This document shows, one piece after another, positions 1 to 8,546 of a stretch of 48,882 nt of DNA. How positions within the stretch are numbered: position 1 is the first letter of the stretch; the number at the start of each line of letters is the position of its first letter. Source of the stretch: an uncultured Lachnospiraceae bacterium (GTDB lineage: Bacteria > Bacillota > Clostridia > Lachnospirales > Lachnospiraceae); assembly GCA_910585765.1 (NCBI GenBank), contig CAJUES010000025.1, positions 1 to 48,882 on the forward strand, read 5' to 3'. The notes beneath the pieces were generated by a model. That model was given only the letters and a program-made list of their open reading frames with translations, was not told where the DNA came from and ran no database searches. The translations under genes and the position numbers were made by a program.

Positions 1-42
1 CCGAGATCTACACTCTTTCCCTACACGACGCTCTTCCGATCT
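1..42 (+). other. Illumina TruSeq adapter (artefact)
   Basis: The first 42 bases match the 3' part of the TruSeq universal (P5) adapter, ending in the typical CTCTTCCGATCT. This is library-construction sequence left on the end of an assembled contig, not genomic DNA. Genomic sequence begins at about 43. Confidence 0.98.
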
Positions 43-99
43 TTTTCAAGGACTGTAAGTTTCCGAGAGTACTCTAAAATAAAACGGAGGTTATGACAA

Positions 100-615
100 A
101 TGCTATGTGACGATATAAAGTACCTGACAGACCGGGCGCTCTGGGAGACAGAAAACCTGATGAAATGCATCCCTGATTCGCTCTGGAAAAAACGCTACGA
201 CGGGATTCCGATGTGGAAGTATTTTTATCATATGCTGTATTCCATGGATCGGTGGTACATCAATCCATATGATGCAGACTACACCAACCCGGAGTTTCAC
301 ACAGATACCCTGGCTGATCTGAATGTCATTCCGCCAGAAGATGAAAGGCTGACGAGAGAGCAGATGGAAGACTATTTGGGGCAGATACGCAGCAAAATAC
401 AAAATTATACATCAACACTTGAGGACGCGATGCTCTATGAAAATCCGACAAACTGCAGTATGAGCAGATTTCGCCTGATATTAGGGCAATTCCGGCATTG
501 GCACCGGCACATGGGCGTGATCTACGGGTTTGTCATAGAAGATACCGGCAAGTGGCCCTATGTGCTCAATATGCTCGGAGCATATCCTGATTCACCCATG
601 CCCAATTTTTATTAG
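100..615 (+). CDS. DinB-like superfamily protein
   Basis: A 171-residue protein with the length and look of the DinB/YfiT-like four-helix family, which binds a metal through histidines and often acts as a thiol-dependent transferase or stress protein. The first helix carries His44 (YFYHMLYSMD) and a later helix has a His-rich stretch, His133, His135 and His137 (FRHWHRHMG), where the family places its other metal ligands. The start is supported by CGGAGG about 10 bases upstream; an ATG at 93 is in another frame and soon stops. The next gene begins 11 bases after the stop, so the two are probably co-transcribed. Substrate unknown. The family call is from motif and length only. Confidence 0.65.
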   Translation: MLCDDIKYLTDRALWETENLMKCIPDSLWKKRYDGIPMWKYFYHMLYSMDRWYINPYDADYTNPEFHTDTLADLNVIPPEDERLTREQMEDYLGQIRSKIQNYTSTLEDAMLYENPTNCSMSRFRLILGQFRHWHRHMGVIYGFVIEDTGKWPYVLNMLGAYPDSPMPNFY

Positions 616-626
616 GACGATGTCAT

Positions 627-1574
627 ATGGTACTCAATACAGGAAGCAGGACAGATATCCCTGCATACTACAGCAAATGGTTCTACAACCGCATCAGAGA
701 AGGATTTGTGCTCGTGCGAAATCCTTATTATCCATCACAGGTGACAAGATATCTGCTGGATCCCGAAAAGATCGACGTCATGATATTCTGTACCAAGAAT
801 CCTCAGCCGATGTTTGGTGATGCAGATTCCTTCAAGGCGTTATTGTCCACTTTTGACACGTTCTGGTTTGTGACAGTCACGCCCTATGGGACGGATATCG
901 AGCCTTTTGTCCCGCCCGCGGAGCACGTGATCCGTTCTTTTCAGAAACTTTCTGAACAGACTGGAAAACAGCGGATCAGCTGGCGGTACGATCCGATTTT
1001 TGTCACAGAGAAATATTCCGTCGCCTATCATATCAGGCAATTTGCCTCCATGGCAAAAGTACTTTCAAGGTACACCGGTCAGTGTGTCGTGAGTTTTATC
1101 GATCTGTACGAAAAGACCAGAAAAAACTTTCGGGGCGTACGCGGTGTCACACATGAGGAGCAGGAACAGCTCATCGGCGCCATCTCGAATATCGCGCAGG
1201 AGTATGGGATGCAGATCCATCTGTGCTGTGAAAATGAGCGGCTCATCAGAAAGAACGTTGATGCCGACGGATGTATGTCAAAGGCTGTGCTGGAAAAGGC
1301 GTTAGGCTGTAAACTGGTAGTCCCGCAGAAAAAAATGGCGCGGGAGGCATGCACCTGTCTGCTCGGTGCCGATATCGGTGCCTACAATACATGTGGGCAC
1401 GGCTGTCTTTACTGTTATGCCAATTACGACAGGGAGACAGTGCTGTCAAATATGAAAAACCACGATCCGTTCTCGCCTTTTCTGATCGGAAACCGGCATG
1501 AAGGTGACATTGTAAAAGATGCTGTTCAGAAATCCTGGAAAAACGGACAGCTGGATCTGTTTGATTTGATCTGA
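627..1574 (+). CDS. DUF1848 family protein with radical-SAM-like cysteine cluster
   Basis: A 315-residue protein that I recognise as DUF1848. The start (NTGSRTDIPAYY), the CTKNP segment near residue 55 and the C-terminal cysteine motif are typical. Cys256, Cys260 and Cys263 form C-x3-C-x2-C (TCGHGCLYCYANYD), the spacing that binds a 4Fe-4S cluster in radical SAM enzymes, but it lies near the C-terminus instead of the N-terminus; Cys242 and Cys244 are close by. The biochemical role of the family is unknown to me. It follows the DinB-like gene by 11 bases and is followed by a hairpin terminator, suggesting a two-gene operon. Confidence 0.8.
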   Translation: MVLNTGSRTDIPAYYSKWFYNRIREGFVLVRNPYYPSQVTRYLLDPEKIDVMIFCTKNPQPMFGDADSFKALLSTFDTFWFVTVTPYGTDIEPFVPPAEHVIRSFQKLSEQTGKQRISWRYDPIFVTEKYSVAYHIRQFASMAKVLSRYTGQCVVSFIDLYEKTRKNFRGVRGVTHEEQEQLIGAISNIAQEYGMQIHLCCENERLIRKNVDADGCMSKAVLEKALGCKLVVPQKKMAREACTCLLGADIGAYNTCGHGCLYCYANYDRETVLSNMKNHDPFSPFLIGNRHEGDIVKDAVQKSWKNGQLDLFDLI

Positions 1575-1601
1575 AAATCCGAACCTCTTATCCCTCAAAA
1601 C

Positions 1602-1645
1602 AAACCACTTGATGTACAGCTATTTACATCGGTGGTTCTTTTATT
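1602..1645 (+). terminator. Rho-independent terminator after the DUF1848 gene
   Basis: AACCAC-TTGATGTA pairs with TACATCG-GTGGTT around a short loop, with one bulge, and is followed by a T-rich run (CTTTTATTT). It lies about 30 bases after the DUF1848 stop. Confidence 0.7.
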
Positions 1646-1705
1646 TATGATAGGCACAGACAGGATTATCAGGAAAATGGTGCATATCGCAAGGAGGTTG
1701 CTGAG

Positions 1706-3286
1706 ATGGCAGAGGCAGAAAAAAGGTACAGGGGGATTTTTATTTTGACGGCATTTATCGGATTGGTTTCGGCATGTTTCATGGCTGTATTTTCATTCTG
1801 TCTTGGAAAAGTGGTCGATGTGGTGATCAACCCGTCCGATTCGCTCCAGACGACGATGCTGCTGTGCATCGGTATGGCAGTGTGCGGGCTGATCGCCTCG
1901 TTTTTGTATGACTATGCCAGGATCGTCTATGTCAACAAGGTCGTCCGCTGCATAAAGACAAAGCTGTACAGAGCACTCTACCACAAGGAGCTGAATGCTT
2001 ATTTGTCTGAGAAGAACGGACATTACCTGAGTCTGTACTCGAAAGATATCGATCTTGTGGTGGACAATTACCTGATGCCGAAATGCAGCATCGTTTCTAA
2101 TATTATGTCAGCATCGGTCAGCCTGCTATCCATTTTTATCATCAATTGGAAACTCGGCTTATCGTTCGTTGTCCTCTCCGGTGTGACGGTTGTCCTCTCC
2201 CAGATTCCGGGCGCAGTCATGGCGAAGAAGACGGTGGAGTACACACAGCATAACAGCAGCTATATGGCAGTTCTCGAGAATTATCTAAAAGGTTTTGAGC
2301 AGGTGAAACTGCTGGGATTGGGAAATCTTTTCAGTGGAAAACTGGATGCGAATGACCATGTGTATGAAAAATCCAGAAAAAGTTACCTTTTTGCCAAAGT
2401 CGCTTCGAATGACATTGGAATGTTCATCGGCATGCTGTCACAGCTGTCGTGCATGGCTGTCGGGATATGGTTTGTTCTTTGCGGGAATATGACAGTTGGG
2501 CTGCTGATCTCCGCAGTACAGCTGCTGAACGGTGTATTCTCTCCGCTGCAGATTTTCGTGCAGGACAAAAATCTGATGGGAACAGCAGGCGAGATCATAC
2601 AGCGGATCGATCAGGAACAGATCATAGCAGAAAAAACGGCGAAAGAGATCACTGGAAAGGTGCAGGAGATCGCATTTCGTGATCTGAATCTGCAGTTTGG
2701 AAACAAAGAAATCTTCCACGACTTCAACATGACCTTTGAGGCTGGCAGGAAATACGCCATTGTCGGGGAATCGGGAAAGGGCAAATCGACACTGATGCGC
2801 CTGTTGATGAAGTATCTGACACAAACCGAGTATACGGGAAATGTTCTGGTCAACAGACAGGATATCAGAGCTCTGGATTCTGACTGCGTTTATGACAGGA
2901 TCGGATATATCCAGCGGAACGAGTTTCTGATCGACGGTTCTGTCAGGGACAATATCATACTATATAGAAAGGATATACCCGACACCAAGATAGCGCAGCT
3001 CTGCCAGCATCTAAAGCTTGACAACGAGCTTGTCCGCAAGAAGATCGATGCCGCAGATTCCGGAGAAGTCTCGTTCGGTGAAAAGCAGAGGATCGATATT
3101 GCGAGGTTCATGATCCACGATTACGATGTCCTCATCTTCGATGAGCCGACAAGCAATCTGGACGCCGATACAGCGAACGAAATATTTAACATGATCTTCG
3201 GTATCAGGGATAAGATCGTCATCGTGATCACACATGACCGGAGCCAGGACGTGCTCGACCAGTTTGATGTGGTGCTGCAGTTATAA
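1706..3286 (+). CDS. ABC exporter, fused permease and ATPase
   Basis: A 526-residue half-transporter. Hydrophobic segments near residues 11-34, 50-70, 130-172 and 235-275 form the exporter-type membrane domain. The ATPase domain has Walker A GESGKGKS at 354-361, a signature altered from LSGGQ to VSFGEKQR near 455, Walker B VLIFDEPTSNLD near 475 and an ITHD switch histidine near 513. Homodimers or heterodimers of such proteins export peptides, lipids or drugs; the substrate here is unknown. AAGGAGG sits 8 bases before the ATG. It is somewhat shorter than the usual 570-600 residues and has a non-canonical signature, so it may be the degenerate partner of a heterodimer. No partner lies directly beside it. 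Confidence 0.85.
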   Translation: MAEAEKRYRGIFILTAFIGLVSACFMAVFSFCLGKVVDVVINPSDSLQTTMLLCIGMAVCGLIASFLYDYARIVYVNKVVRCIKTKLYRALYHKELNAYLSEKNGHYLSLYSKDIDLVVDNYLMPKCSIVSNIMSASVSLLSIFIINWKLGLSFVVLSGVTVVLSQIPGAVMAKKTVEYTQHNSSYMAVLENYLKGFEQVKLLGLGNLFSGKLDANDHVYEKSRKSYLFAKVASNDIGMFIGMLSQLSCMAVGIWFVLCGNMTVGLLISAVQLLNGVFSPLQIFVQDKNLMGTAGEIIQRIDQEQIIAEKTAKEITGKVQEIAFRDLNLQFGNKEIFHDFNMTFEAGRKYAIVGESGKGKSTLMRLLMKYLTQTEYTGNVLVNRQDIRALDSDCVYDRIGYIQRNEFLIDGSVRDNIILYRKDIPDTKIAQLCQHLKLDNELVRKKIDAADSGEVSFGEKQRIDIARFMIHDYDVLIFDEPTSNLDADTANEIFNMIFGIRDKIVIVITHDRSQDVLDQFDVVLQL

Positions 3287-3308
3287 AAATGACGCCTAAA
3301 ATTGGTAC

Positions 3309-3337
3309 TTGACAACCAGCCCGTTTGCACGTATGAT
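3309..3337 (+). promoter_or_regulatory. Strong sigma-A type promoter of the leader region
   Basis: TTGACA (3309-3314), a 17-base spacer, then TATGAT (3332-3337). It is close to consensus and points into the 12-codon ORF and the hairpins before the ABC-2 operon. Confidence 0.8.
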
Positions 3338-3402
3338 AAACAGTATAGCAGTACAAAAGAAACGGTACTGTTGCATGATATTAAATTTTAGGAGGATTTT
3401 GC

Positions 3403-3441
3403 ATGTTAGCCTTGATTGTAATGGAGAAAATTGCAAAGTAA
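3403..3441 (+). CDS. Putative 12-residue leader peptide
   Basis: A short ORF, MLALIVMEKIAK, preceded by AGGAGG with 7-8 bases spacing. It begins about 60 bases after the predicted transcription start of the near-consensus promoter and is followed by hairpins at 3491-3512, 3564-3589 and 3674-3718. Promoter, strongly initiated tiny ORF and downstream terminators is the layout of translational or transcriptional attenuators that respond to ribosome-targeting drugs or amino-acid supply. The peptide has no run of one amino acid, so classical amino-acid attenuation is not obvious. The function is inferred from layout only; it may be an orphaned leader of a lost resistance gene. Confidence 0.5.
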   Translation: MLALIVMEKIAK

Positions 3442-3490
3442 ATATTGCAGGGGAGATTTTGGCATTTAGATGCTAGAAGTCTGCCCATTT

Positions 3491-3512
3491 GTCGACAGCG
3501 TATGCTGTTGAC
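3491..3512 (+). promoter_or_regulatory. Hairpin in the leader region
   Basis: GTCGACAGC and GCTGTTGAC form a 9-pair stem with one G-U around a GTAT loop, followed by GTTTTC. It could be a weak terminator or one arm of an attenuator switch. Further promoter-like AT-rich sequence follows at 3530-3550. Confidence 0.5.
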
Positions 3513-3563
3513 GTTTTCGCCTTACAATCGCTATAGTATTATGGTATAAATTTTGGAATCATA

Positions 3564-3594
3564 AGAACATGGCTGTATGGTCATGTTCTTTTTA
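3564..3594 (+). terminator. Terminator in the leader region
   Basis: AGAACATG (3564-3571) pairs with CATGTTCT (3582-3589) and is followed by TTTT. It ends in CTTTTTATGC, the same junction seen at two other terminators in this window (9961 and 41855), where a further structured motif follows. Confidence 0.75.
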
Positions 3595-3642
3595 TGCACA
3601 GCCCCGTGCAGAGGAATCAAGCCGCTATGCGGCGCACGGCTC
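3594..3642 (+). repeat. Terminator-linked hairpin motif, copy A
   Basis: ATGCACAGCCC followed by a structured unit: outer stem CCGTGC (3604-3609) with GCACGG (3634-3639), an 11-base bulge (AGAGGAATCAA) on the 5' side only, and inner stem GCCGC with GCGGC around a TAT loop. Nearly the same sequence occurs at 41861-41907, and a unit of the same architecture but different sequence at 9967-10012. Each directly follows the T tract of a terminator. Confidence 0.65.
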
Positions 3643-3673
3643 CAATTTCTGTCCAATGGAATGCTTCACGGAT

Positions 3674-3718
3674 AAAAAGACCATAGTATCGCTTTAAGGG
3701 GGATGCTATGGTCTTTTT
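3674..3718 (+). terminator. Long perfect terminator before the ABC-2 operon
   Basis: AAAAAGACCATAG (3674-3686) pairs perfectly with CTATGGTCTTTTT (3706-3718) around a 19-base loop containing AAGGGGGA. It can terminate on both strands. It lies 73 bases before the ABC-2 ATPase start. The whole stretch 3287-3791 holds no protein gene other than the 12-codon ORF. Confidence 0.8.
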
Positions 3719-3791
3719 GTGTTCATTCACAGCGGACCCAAAACGAAAACGATGGTTGTAAGGATTCGAAAACAGAAGCTTAGGAAATGAA

Positions 3792-4820
3792 ATGAGAAAG
3801 GAAGACAGGAACATGAACAATACGATCATCAACACAGACAACCTTGTAAAGACATACCGCAGATACAAGAAGCAGGAAGGCATACGCGGGAGCATCGCGA
3901 GTCTTCTAAAGCGCACATACGAAGAGAAAGTGGCAGTAAACCACATCAGCCTGTCCGTGCAGGCGGGCGAATTTGTCGGACTGATCGGTCCGAACGGAGC
4001 CGGAAAAACGACACTGATCAAGATGCTGACAGGAATCATCGCCCCGACAGCGGGGACGATCGATGTGATGGGATATTACCCGAACGACTTGAAAAACGAG
4101 TTCAAGAAACAGTATGCTGTCGTGATGGGGCAAAAGAGCCAGCTTTTTTTTGAGCTGACCGTCAACGATACACTCCGCCTTTTCAAGGAAATATATGAGA
4201 TTTCGGAGACCGATTTTCAGGCGAACAAAAATTATTTTGTGAAACTCTTTGGTGTGGAAGATTTGATGGATGTGCAGGTGAGAACCATGTCGCTCGGGGA
4301 GCGCATGAAGATGGAACTGATCGTGGCGCTCCTCCACAATCCAAGGATCCTGTTTCTCGATGAGCCGACGATCGGTCTGGATGCCATCGCAGCGAAACAG
4401 ATCCGCAGTTTCCTGAAAGAGATCAACGAGGAAAAGGGGACAACGATCCTCCTGACCTCGCACTACATCGAGGATATCAAGACACTGTGCAGGCGGACAG
4501 TCGTCATAAACCACGGCACAAAGATCTACGACGGTGCAACAGACGAACTGTTTGACCGATACCAGAGGAACAAGAAAATCATCGTGACCTATGACAGCCC
4601 GACGGATTACACGGTGCAACAGACAAAGCAGGTGGACGTCGTCATGGATGAGCCGTACAAAAAAATATACGAAACGCCAAAGGAAAATGCCAGACATCTG
4701 TTCTCGGAGCTCATGGCGCACGAACCCAAGGATATTGTGGTCGAGGAGGAAGAGATCGGGATTGTGGTTGAACGCATCTACCAGGAGACGGGGATCGATG
4801 AAAACGGAGGTATAGCATGA
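3792..4820 (+). CDS. ABC-2 type exporter, ATP-binding protein
   Basis: A 342-residue ATPase with Walker A GPNGAGKT (residues 66-73), signature MSLGERMKMEL, Walker B ILFLDEPTIGLD and switch LLTSHY. The basic N-terminal stretch (YRRYKKQEG) and tail of about 90 residues after the core are usual for ATPases that pair with PF06182-type permeases. Two starts are possible: ATG 3792 with AGGAAA nearby, or ATG 3813 with AAAGGAAG about 9 bases upstream. The stop overlaps the next start by 4 bases (ATGA), so it forms a tight operon with the two permeases. The substrate is unknown. Confidence 0.88.
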   Translation: MRKEDRNMNNTIINTDNLVKTYRRYKKQEGIRGSIASLLKRTYEEKVAVNHISLSVQAGEFVGLIGPNGAGKTTLIKMLTGIIAPTAGTIDVMGYYPNDLKNEFKKQYAVVMGQKSQLFFELTVNDTLRLFKEIYEISETDFQANKNYFVKLFGVEDLMDVQVRTMSLGERMKMELIVALLHNPRILFLDEPTIGLDAIAAKQIRSFLKEINEEKGTTILLTSHYIEDIKTLCRRTVVINHGTKIYDGATDELFDRYQRNKKIIVTYDSPTDYTVQQTKQVDVVMDEPYKKIYETPKENARHLFSELMAHEPKDIVVEEEEIGIVVERIYQETGIDENGGIA

Positions 4821-5611
4821 GAAAATATTGGGCAATAGCGAAAACATACACGAAGACACAGCTGGTATGGCGGGCAGACGTGATTTTCAATATGATCTTC
4901 ACCATCTCCAGGATCCTGTTTGCGTATCTGTTATGGGGGATCCTGTTCCAGGGAAAGGAAACTGTCGGCATGTTCACCTTTCACGGCATACTTTCCTATT
5001 ATATCGTCAACTCCTTTCTGTCGCAGCTGGAGATGTCTGACGGAATCAGCGGCGAGATCCATTACAGGATCCGGAACGGAACTTTTTCAAAGTACATGGT
5101 GATACCTGCCGGAATAGAACTGTATTTTATGGCGATGGAGCTGGGCGTGGTACTGTTTTATCTTGTGTTTGACTTCATCGCGGCAGTGGTGTGGATCTTC
5201 GTATTCAGGATCCAGTTTGTCTTTGTGACGGAATGGTCTGTGATCGCGTGCGCTGTCATTATGGCGGTGCTGGGAATGGTCTTTATGGTGCAGCTCAATT
5301 ATTTTCTCGGTCTGCTGACTTTGAAATACCAGGGCATCGGCACATTTCTGATGATCAAGAATAACCTGGTCTCGCTGATCACCGGAAGTATCATTCCGCT
5401 GGCGCTGTTTCCGGAAAACGTGGTCCGCATCCTGCGCCTCCTGCCATTTTATTACGTCACCTATCTGCCATCCATGCTGCTGACTGGAATGTGCAGGGAC
5501 GAGATGTTAGAAGGCGTTGCGGTCATCGCCTGCTGGTGCGTGGTCATCCAGCTTGTGATCCGGGGAACTCAGAAAAAATATTTTAAAACTTATGACGGGG
5601 TGGGGATATAA
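4817..5611 (+). CDS. ABC-2 family permease (PF06182-like), first subunit
   Basis: A 264-residue membrane protein with about six hydrophobic segments and the opening RKYWAIAKTYTKTQLVWRAD, typical of ABC-2 permeases of the former DUF990 group. It starts inside the stop of the ATPase gene and its own stop overlaps the next start by one base (TAATG). Translational coupling of ATPase and two different permeases indicates an exporter with a heterodimeric membrane channel. The substrate cannot be read from the sequence. Confidence 0.85.
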   Translation: MRKYWAIAKTYTKTQLVWRADVIFNMIFTISRILFAYLLWGILFQGKETVGMFTFHGILSYYIVNSFLSQLEMSDGISGEIHYRIRNGTFSKYMVIPAGIELYFMAMELGVVLFYLVFDFIAAVVWIFVFRIQFVFVTEWSVIACAVIMAVLGMVFMVQLNYFLGLLTLKYQGIGTFLMIKNNLVSLITGSIIPLALFPENVVRILRLLPFYYVTYLPSMLLTGMCRDEMLEGVAVIACWCVVIQLVIRGTQKKYFKTYDGVGI

Positions 5612-6441
5612 TGAAAGAAAAAGAAAGAAAAGAGACCAGATCAAGTGCGATCAGGAAAAATATGCGTGTGCTGCGGGAACTGTTTTATTTGCGTTTTCAT
5701 GGGATCGCTGTGTTCCGGCTGGATTTCTTTGCGCCCTTTTTTGTGGATGGAAGCCTGTTTCTGATACAGCTGCTGGCATTCGGGGTGGTGTATTCCAACG
5801 TGGAGACGATCGGAAGCTGGGGAAAGGGTGAGATGATCCTGTATATAGGGACATTTTCGCTGCTCAATGCCGTCAATATGACCATATATTTCTTTGGAAC
5901 CAATGCTATTCCGCAGAAGATCCGTTCAGGGGAGTTGGATCTGTATCTGTCGAAACCAGTCAGTCCACTGTTCCGGCTGACGTTCGAAAACATCAGTCCA
6001 GGTTCCATTCCCCTCATATTGATGAGCATATGCATCATTGCGTTCGGTGTTTCGAAGCTGGAGCGGGGACTGACACTGGCAGGTCTGGCGTCATATCTCT
6101 TCTGGATCGTGCTCATGGAAATCTTGTACTATGAGATGGAGATCCTCATCCGCTCCGTTTCACTGTATATCGTTTCGATGGCGCGCATGGAGCAGTTGGA
6201 GGAGGCTGGCATAGATCTATGTATGAAGCTGCCTGGGATCGCGCTCCACGGAGTTTACAAAGTGATCTTTTACCTGATACTGCCGTACGGGATCATGGCA
6301 ACACTGCCGGTGCAAAGTATGGTGGGGGAAATGACTCTGCAAAGAGCAGTCTATGGGATCGGCGTCGTTGTGCTGTTTTCAGCGATCACATGCGCGATGT
6401 GGACGCACGGGCTAAAACACTACAACAGTGCAAGCTCATAA
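5611..6441 (+). CDS. ABC-2 family permease, second subunit
   Basis: A 276-residue membrane protein, basic at the N-terminus (KEKERKETRSSAIRKNMR) with about six hydrophobic segments, the last near residues 250-270. The motif ELDLYLSKPVSPLFRLTF is characteristic of PF06182 permeases. It is coupled to the upstream permease through TAATG. The operon probably ends here or runs on into the MutS2-like gene 109 bases downstream; no clear terminator is visible between them. Confidence 0.85.
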   Translation: MKEKERKETRSSAIRKNMRVLRELFYLRFHGIAVFRLDFFAPFFVDGSLFLIQLLAFGVVYSNVETIGSWGKGEMILYIGTFSLLNAVNMTIYFFGTNAIPQKIRSGELDLYLSKPVSPLFRLTFENISPGSIPLILMSICIIAFGVSKLERGLTLAGLASYLFWIVLMEILYYEMEILIRSVSLYIVSMARMEQLEEAGIDLCMKLPGIALHGVYKVIFYLILPYGIMATLPVQSMVGEMTLQRAVYGIGVVVLFSAITCAMWTHGLKHYNSASS

Positions 6442-6520
6442 AACAAAACGTCACAGCTCATTTTGACCAAAACAAGCGCGCGGACAGAAAGAGGATAAAC
6501 AATAAATAGTAACCAGAAAA

Positions 6521-6552
6521 AGAAAGGACTAAAAAAAGAAAGGACTAAAAAT
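6521..6552 (+). repeat. Tandem duplication of a ribosome-binding site
   Basis: A 16-base unit, AGAAAGGACTAAAAAA, occurs twice in tandem directly before the start codon at 6551. Each unit contains AAAGGA, so the gene has two Shine-Dalgarno sequences, with the proximal one correctly spaced. Confidence 0.8.
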
Positions 6553-8470
6553 GAATATTGATCAACAGATAGAATTTGATAAAATAAAAAAACAGTGGAA
6601 AGATCTTGCAGTCACAGACAAAGCAAAGGAAACGATAGCGGAAACAGGGTGTTATCTGTCGGAGAGTGAGCTGAGAAAACAGCTGCGGGACACCACGAAC
6701 AGCCGGATCCTGATCGAAAGAGTTGGAACCCCGCCCCTGCAGAATGTCGCGGAGGCAAAAGAGATCCTGACGATCGCGGAGAAGGGGAACTGCCTGACGC
6801 CGTACCAGCTAGAGCGCGTGGAAAAAGTTCTGGTGTCCGTCCAGCGCCTGAAAGATTATCTGAGCAGAGGCAAAATGTTCAACAATCCGCTCGCCTATTA
6901 TGAGGAAAATCTGGACGCGTTGGAAGCGCTCAGGGAGGAGATCAGCGAACAGATCCGAAATGGTGCCGTCGATGACTATGCCTCCAGAGACTTACGGCAG
7001 ATCAGAAGCGATATCATGCGGTGCGAAGAGCAGATGAAGCAGAAGGCGGAACAGATCATGCGCTCCAACAAAGAGTGCATGGCGGACAGCTATTGCACCA
7101 CACGAAATGGAAGAATATGCGTTCCTGTAAAAAAAGAATACAAGTTCAAGATACCAGGCAGTGTGATCGATAAATCTGCCACCGGAAATACTTTTTTCAT
7201 CGAGCCGGTGAGCGTCGCAAAATATTGCGAGGAGCTGCAGCTGCTGCGCATCAGTGAGGAAAACGAGGTCTACCGCATCCTGTACACGCTGACGGCAATG
7301 GTCGCAGAAGCCGTCAGTGCGATGAGCGAAGATATCCGCATGATGGAAAAACTGGATTTTATATTTTCGAAGGGCAAACTCAGCATCGACATGGACGCCG
7401 TGGAACCGGAGATCAACACAGAGCGCCGGATCGCCCTGACAGACGCAAGGCATCCGCTGATGGACAAGGAAGTAAACGTCCCCCTGCAGTTTGAAATCGG
7501 AAAGCAGGCGAGAGGCATTATCATAACCGGCCCCAATACCGGCGGAAAGACGGTGGCGATCAAGACAGTCATGCTCTGCTGCATCATGGCGCAATGCGGG
7601 CTTCACGTCACCTGCACAGCTGCGGATATCTGCATGAACAGCGGATATCTGTGCGACATCGGGGACGGGCAGGACATCGCCGAAAATCTCTCGACATTCT
7701 CGGCACATATCAAAAACGTGCTGGAGGTCTTGGGAGAGGTAAACCGGGACAGTCTCGTGATCATGGACGAGATGGGCTCCGGGACAGATCCCGCGGAGGG
7801 CATGGGGATCGCTGTCGCGATACTCGAGGAACTGCGAAAAAGCGAATGTCTGTTCCTTGTCACGACGCATTATCCCGAGGTAAAAGAATATGCGGAGAAG
7901 ACACCGAATGTCATCAACGCGAGAATGACCTTCGACAAGGAAACGCTGTGCCCTACATACCAGATGGTGATCGGGGAAGCGGGAGAGAGCTGTGCATTTT
8001 ATATCGCAGACAGACTCGGCATGCCAGACGAAATGCTGAAAACGGCGATTCGGGCGGCTTATGGCGATGCTGCTGTGGACAGCTACAAATTTCAAAAAGA
8101 TGAAACTCAAAATAAAGACACCGGTATTTCGAAACATGGCACGCGAAGGATATCAAAGACAAAAAAACTGTCCGCAGGCACAGATCTCAGCACAAAATAC
8201 AAACGCGGGGACAGCGTGATGATATTTCCCGACAAAAAGATCGGCATCGTGTGTGAACCTGTCAATGAAAAAGGCATCCTGCGGGTACAACTTCAGAATA
8301 AAAAGATCTGGATCAACCACAAGCGGGTAAAGCTCCACGTGGCGGCGGAACGGCTCTACCCGGCAGACTATGATTTCTCGATCGTCTTCGAGACCGTGGA
8401 AAACCGCAAGTTAAAACACGATATGGAGCGGAAGTACACAGAGGAAACGATACACTATGATCCTGTATAA
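6551..8470 (+). CDS. MutS2-like ATPase lacking the Smr nuclease domain
   Basis: A 639-residue MutS-family protein. The lever/clamp region fills the first 300 residues (SATGNTFFIEPV near 215 is typical of MutS2), followed by Walker A GPNTGGKT at 327-334, Walker B LVIMDEMGSGTDPAEG near 402 and VTTHYPEVKEYA. MutS2 proteins are usually about 780-790 residues with a C-terminal Smr endonuclease; here the protein ends after a KOW-like segment (YKRGDSVMIFPDKKIG) and has no Smr. It thus resembles a MutS2 paralogue that may bind collided ribosomes or branched DNA without cutting. No MutS1 N-terminal mismatch-recognition domain is seen. Confidence 0.8.
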   Translation: MNIDQQIEFDKIKKQWKDLAVTDKAKETIAETGCYLSESELRKQLRDTTNSRILIERVGTPPLQNVAEAKEILTIAEKGNCLTPYQLERVEKVLVSVQRLKDYLSRGKMFNNPLAYYEENLDALEALREEISEQIRNGAVDDYASRDLRQIRSDIMRCEEQMKQKAEQIMRSNKECMADSYCTTRNGRICVPVKKEYKFKIPGSVIDKSATGNTFFIEPVSVAKYCEELQLLRISEENEVYRILYTLTAMVAEAVSAMSEDIRMMEKLDFIFSKGKLSIDMDAVEPEINTERRIALTDARHPLMDKEVNVPLQFEIGKQARGIIITGPNTGGKTVAIKTVMLCCIMAQCGLHVTCTAADICMNSGYLCDIGDGQDIAENLSTFSAHIKNVLEVLGEVNRDSLVIMDEMGSGTDPAEGMGIAVAILEELRKSECLFLVTTHYPEVKEYAEKTPNVINARMTFDKETLCPTYQMVIGEAGESCAFYIADRLGMPDEMLKTAIRAAYGDAAVDSYKFQKDETQNKDTGISKHGTRRISKTKKLSAGTDLSTKYKRGDSVMIFPDKKIGIVCEPVNEKGILRVQLQNKKIWINHKRVKLHVAAERLYPADYDFSIVFETVENRKLKHDMERKYTEETIHYDPV

Positions 8471-8546
8471 AACTGCGGAAATCCGCATGACAGAAAGATG
8501 CGCAAAACTGCAAAAATCCGTATCGACAGAAAAAAAACAGAAACTG

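Noticed and set aside
3403..3441. Idea that the 12-codon ORF is a classical amino-acid attenuator leader
   Set aside because: There is no run of one amino acid and no biosynthetic gene downstream; only a general attenuator-like layout can be supported.
3906..4859. 317-codon open frame on the minus strand
   Set aside because: It is antisense to the ABC-2 ATPase with clear Walker motifs, has low-complexity His/Cys-rich translation and no ribosome-binding site.
6992..8137. 381-codon open frame on the minus strand
   Set aside because: It is the shadow of the MutS2-like gene; the composition is rich in His, Arg and Cys, with no known domain.
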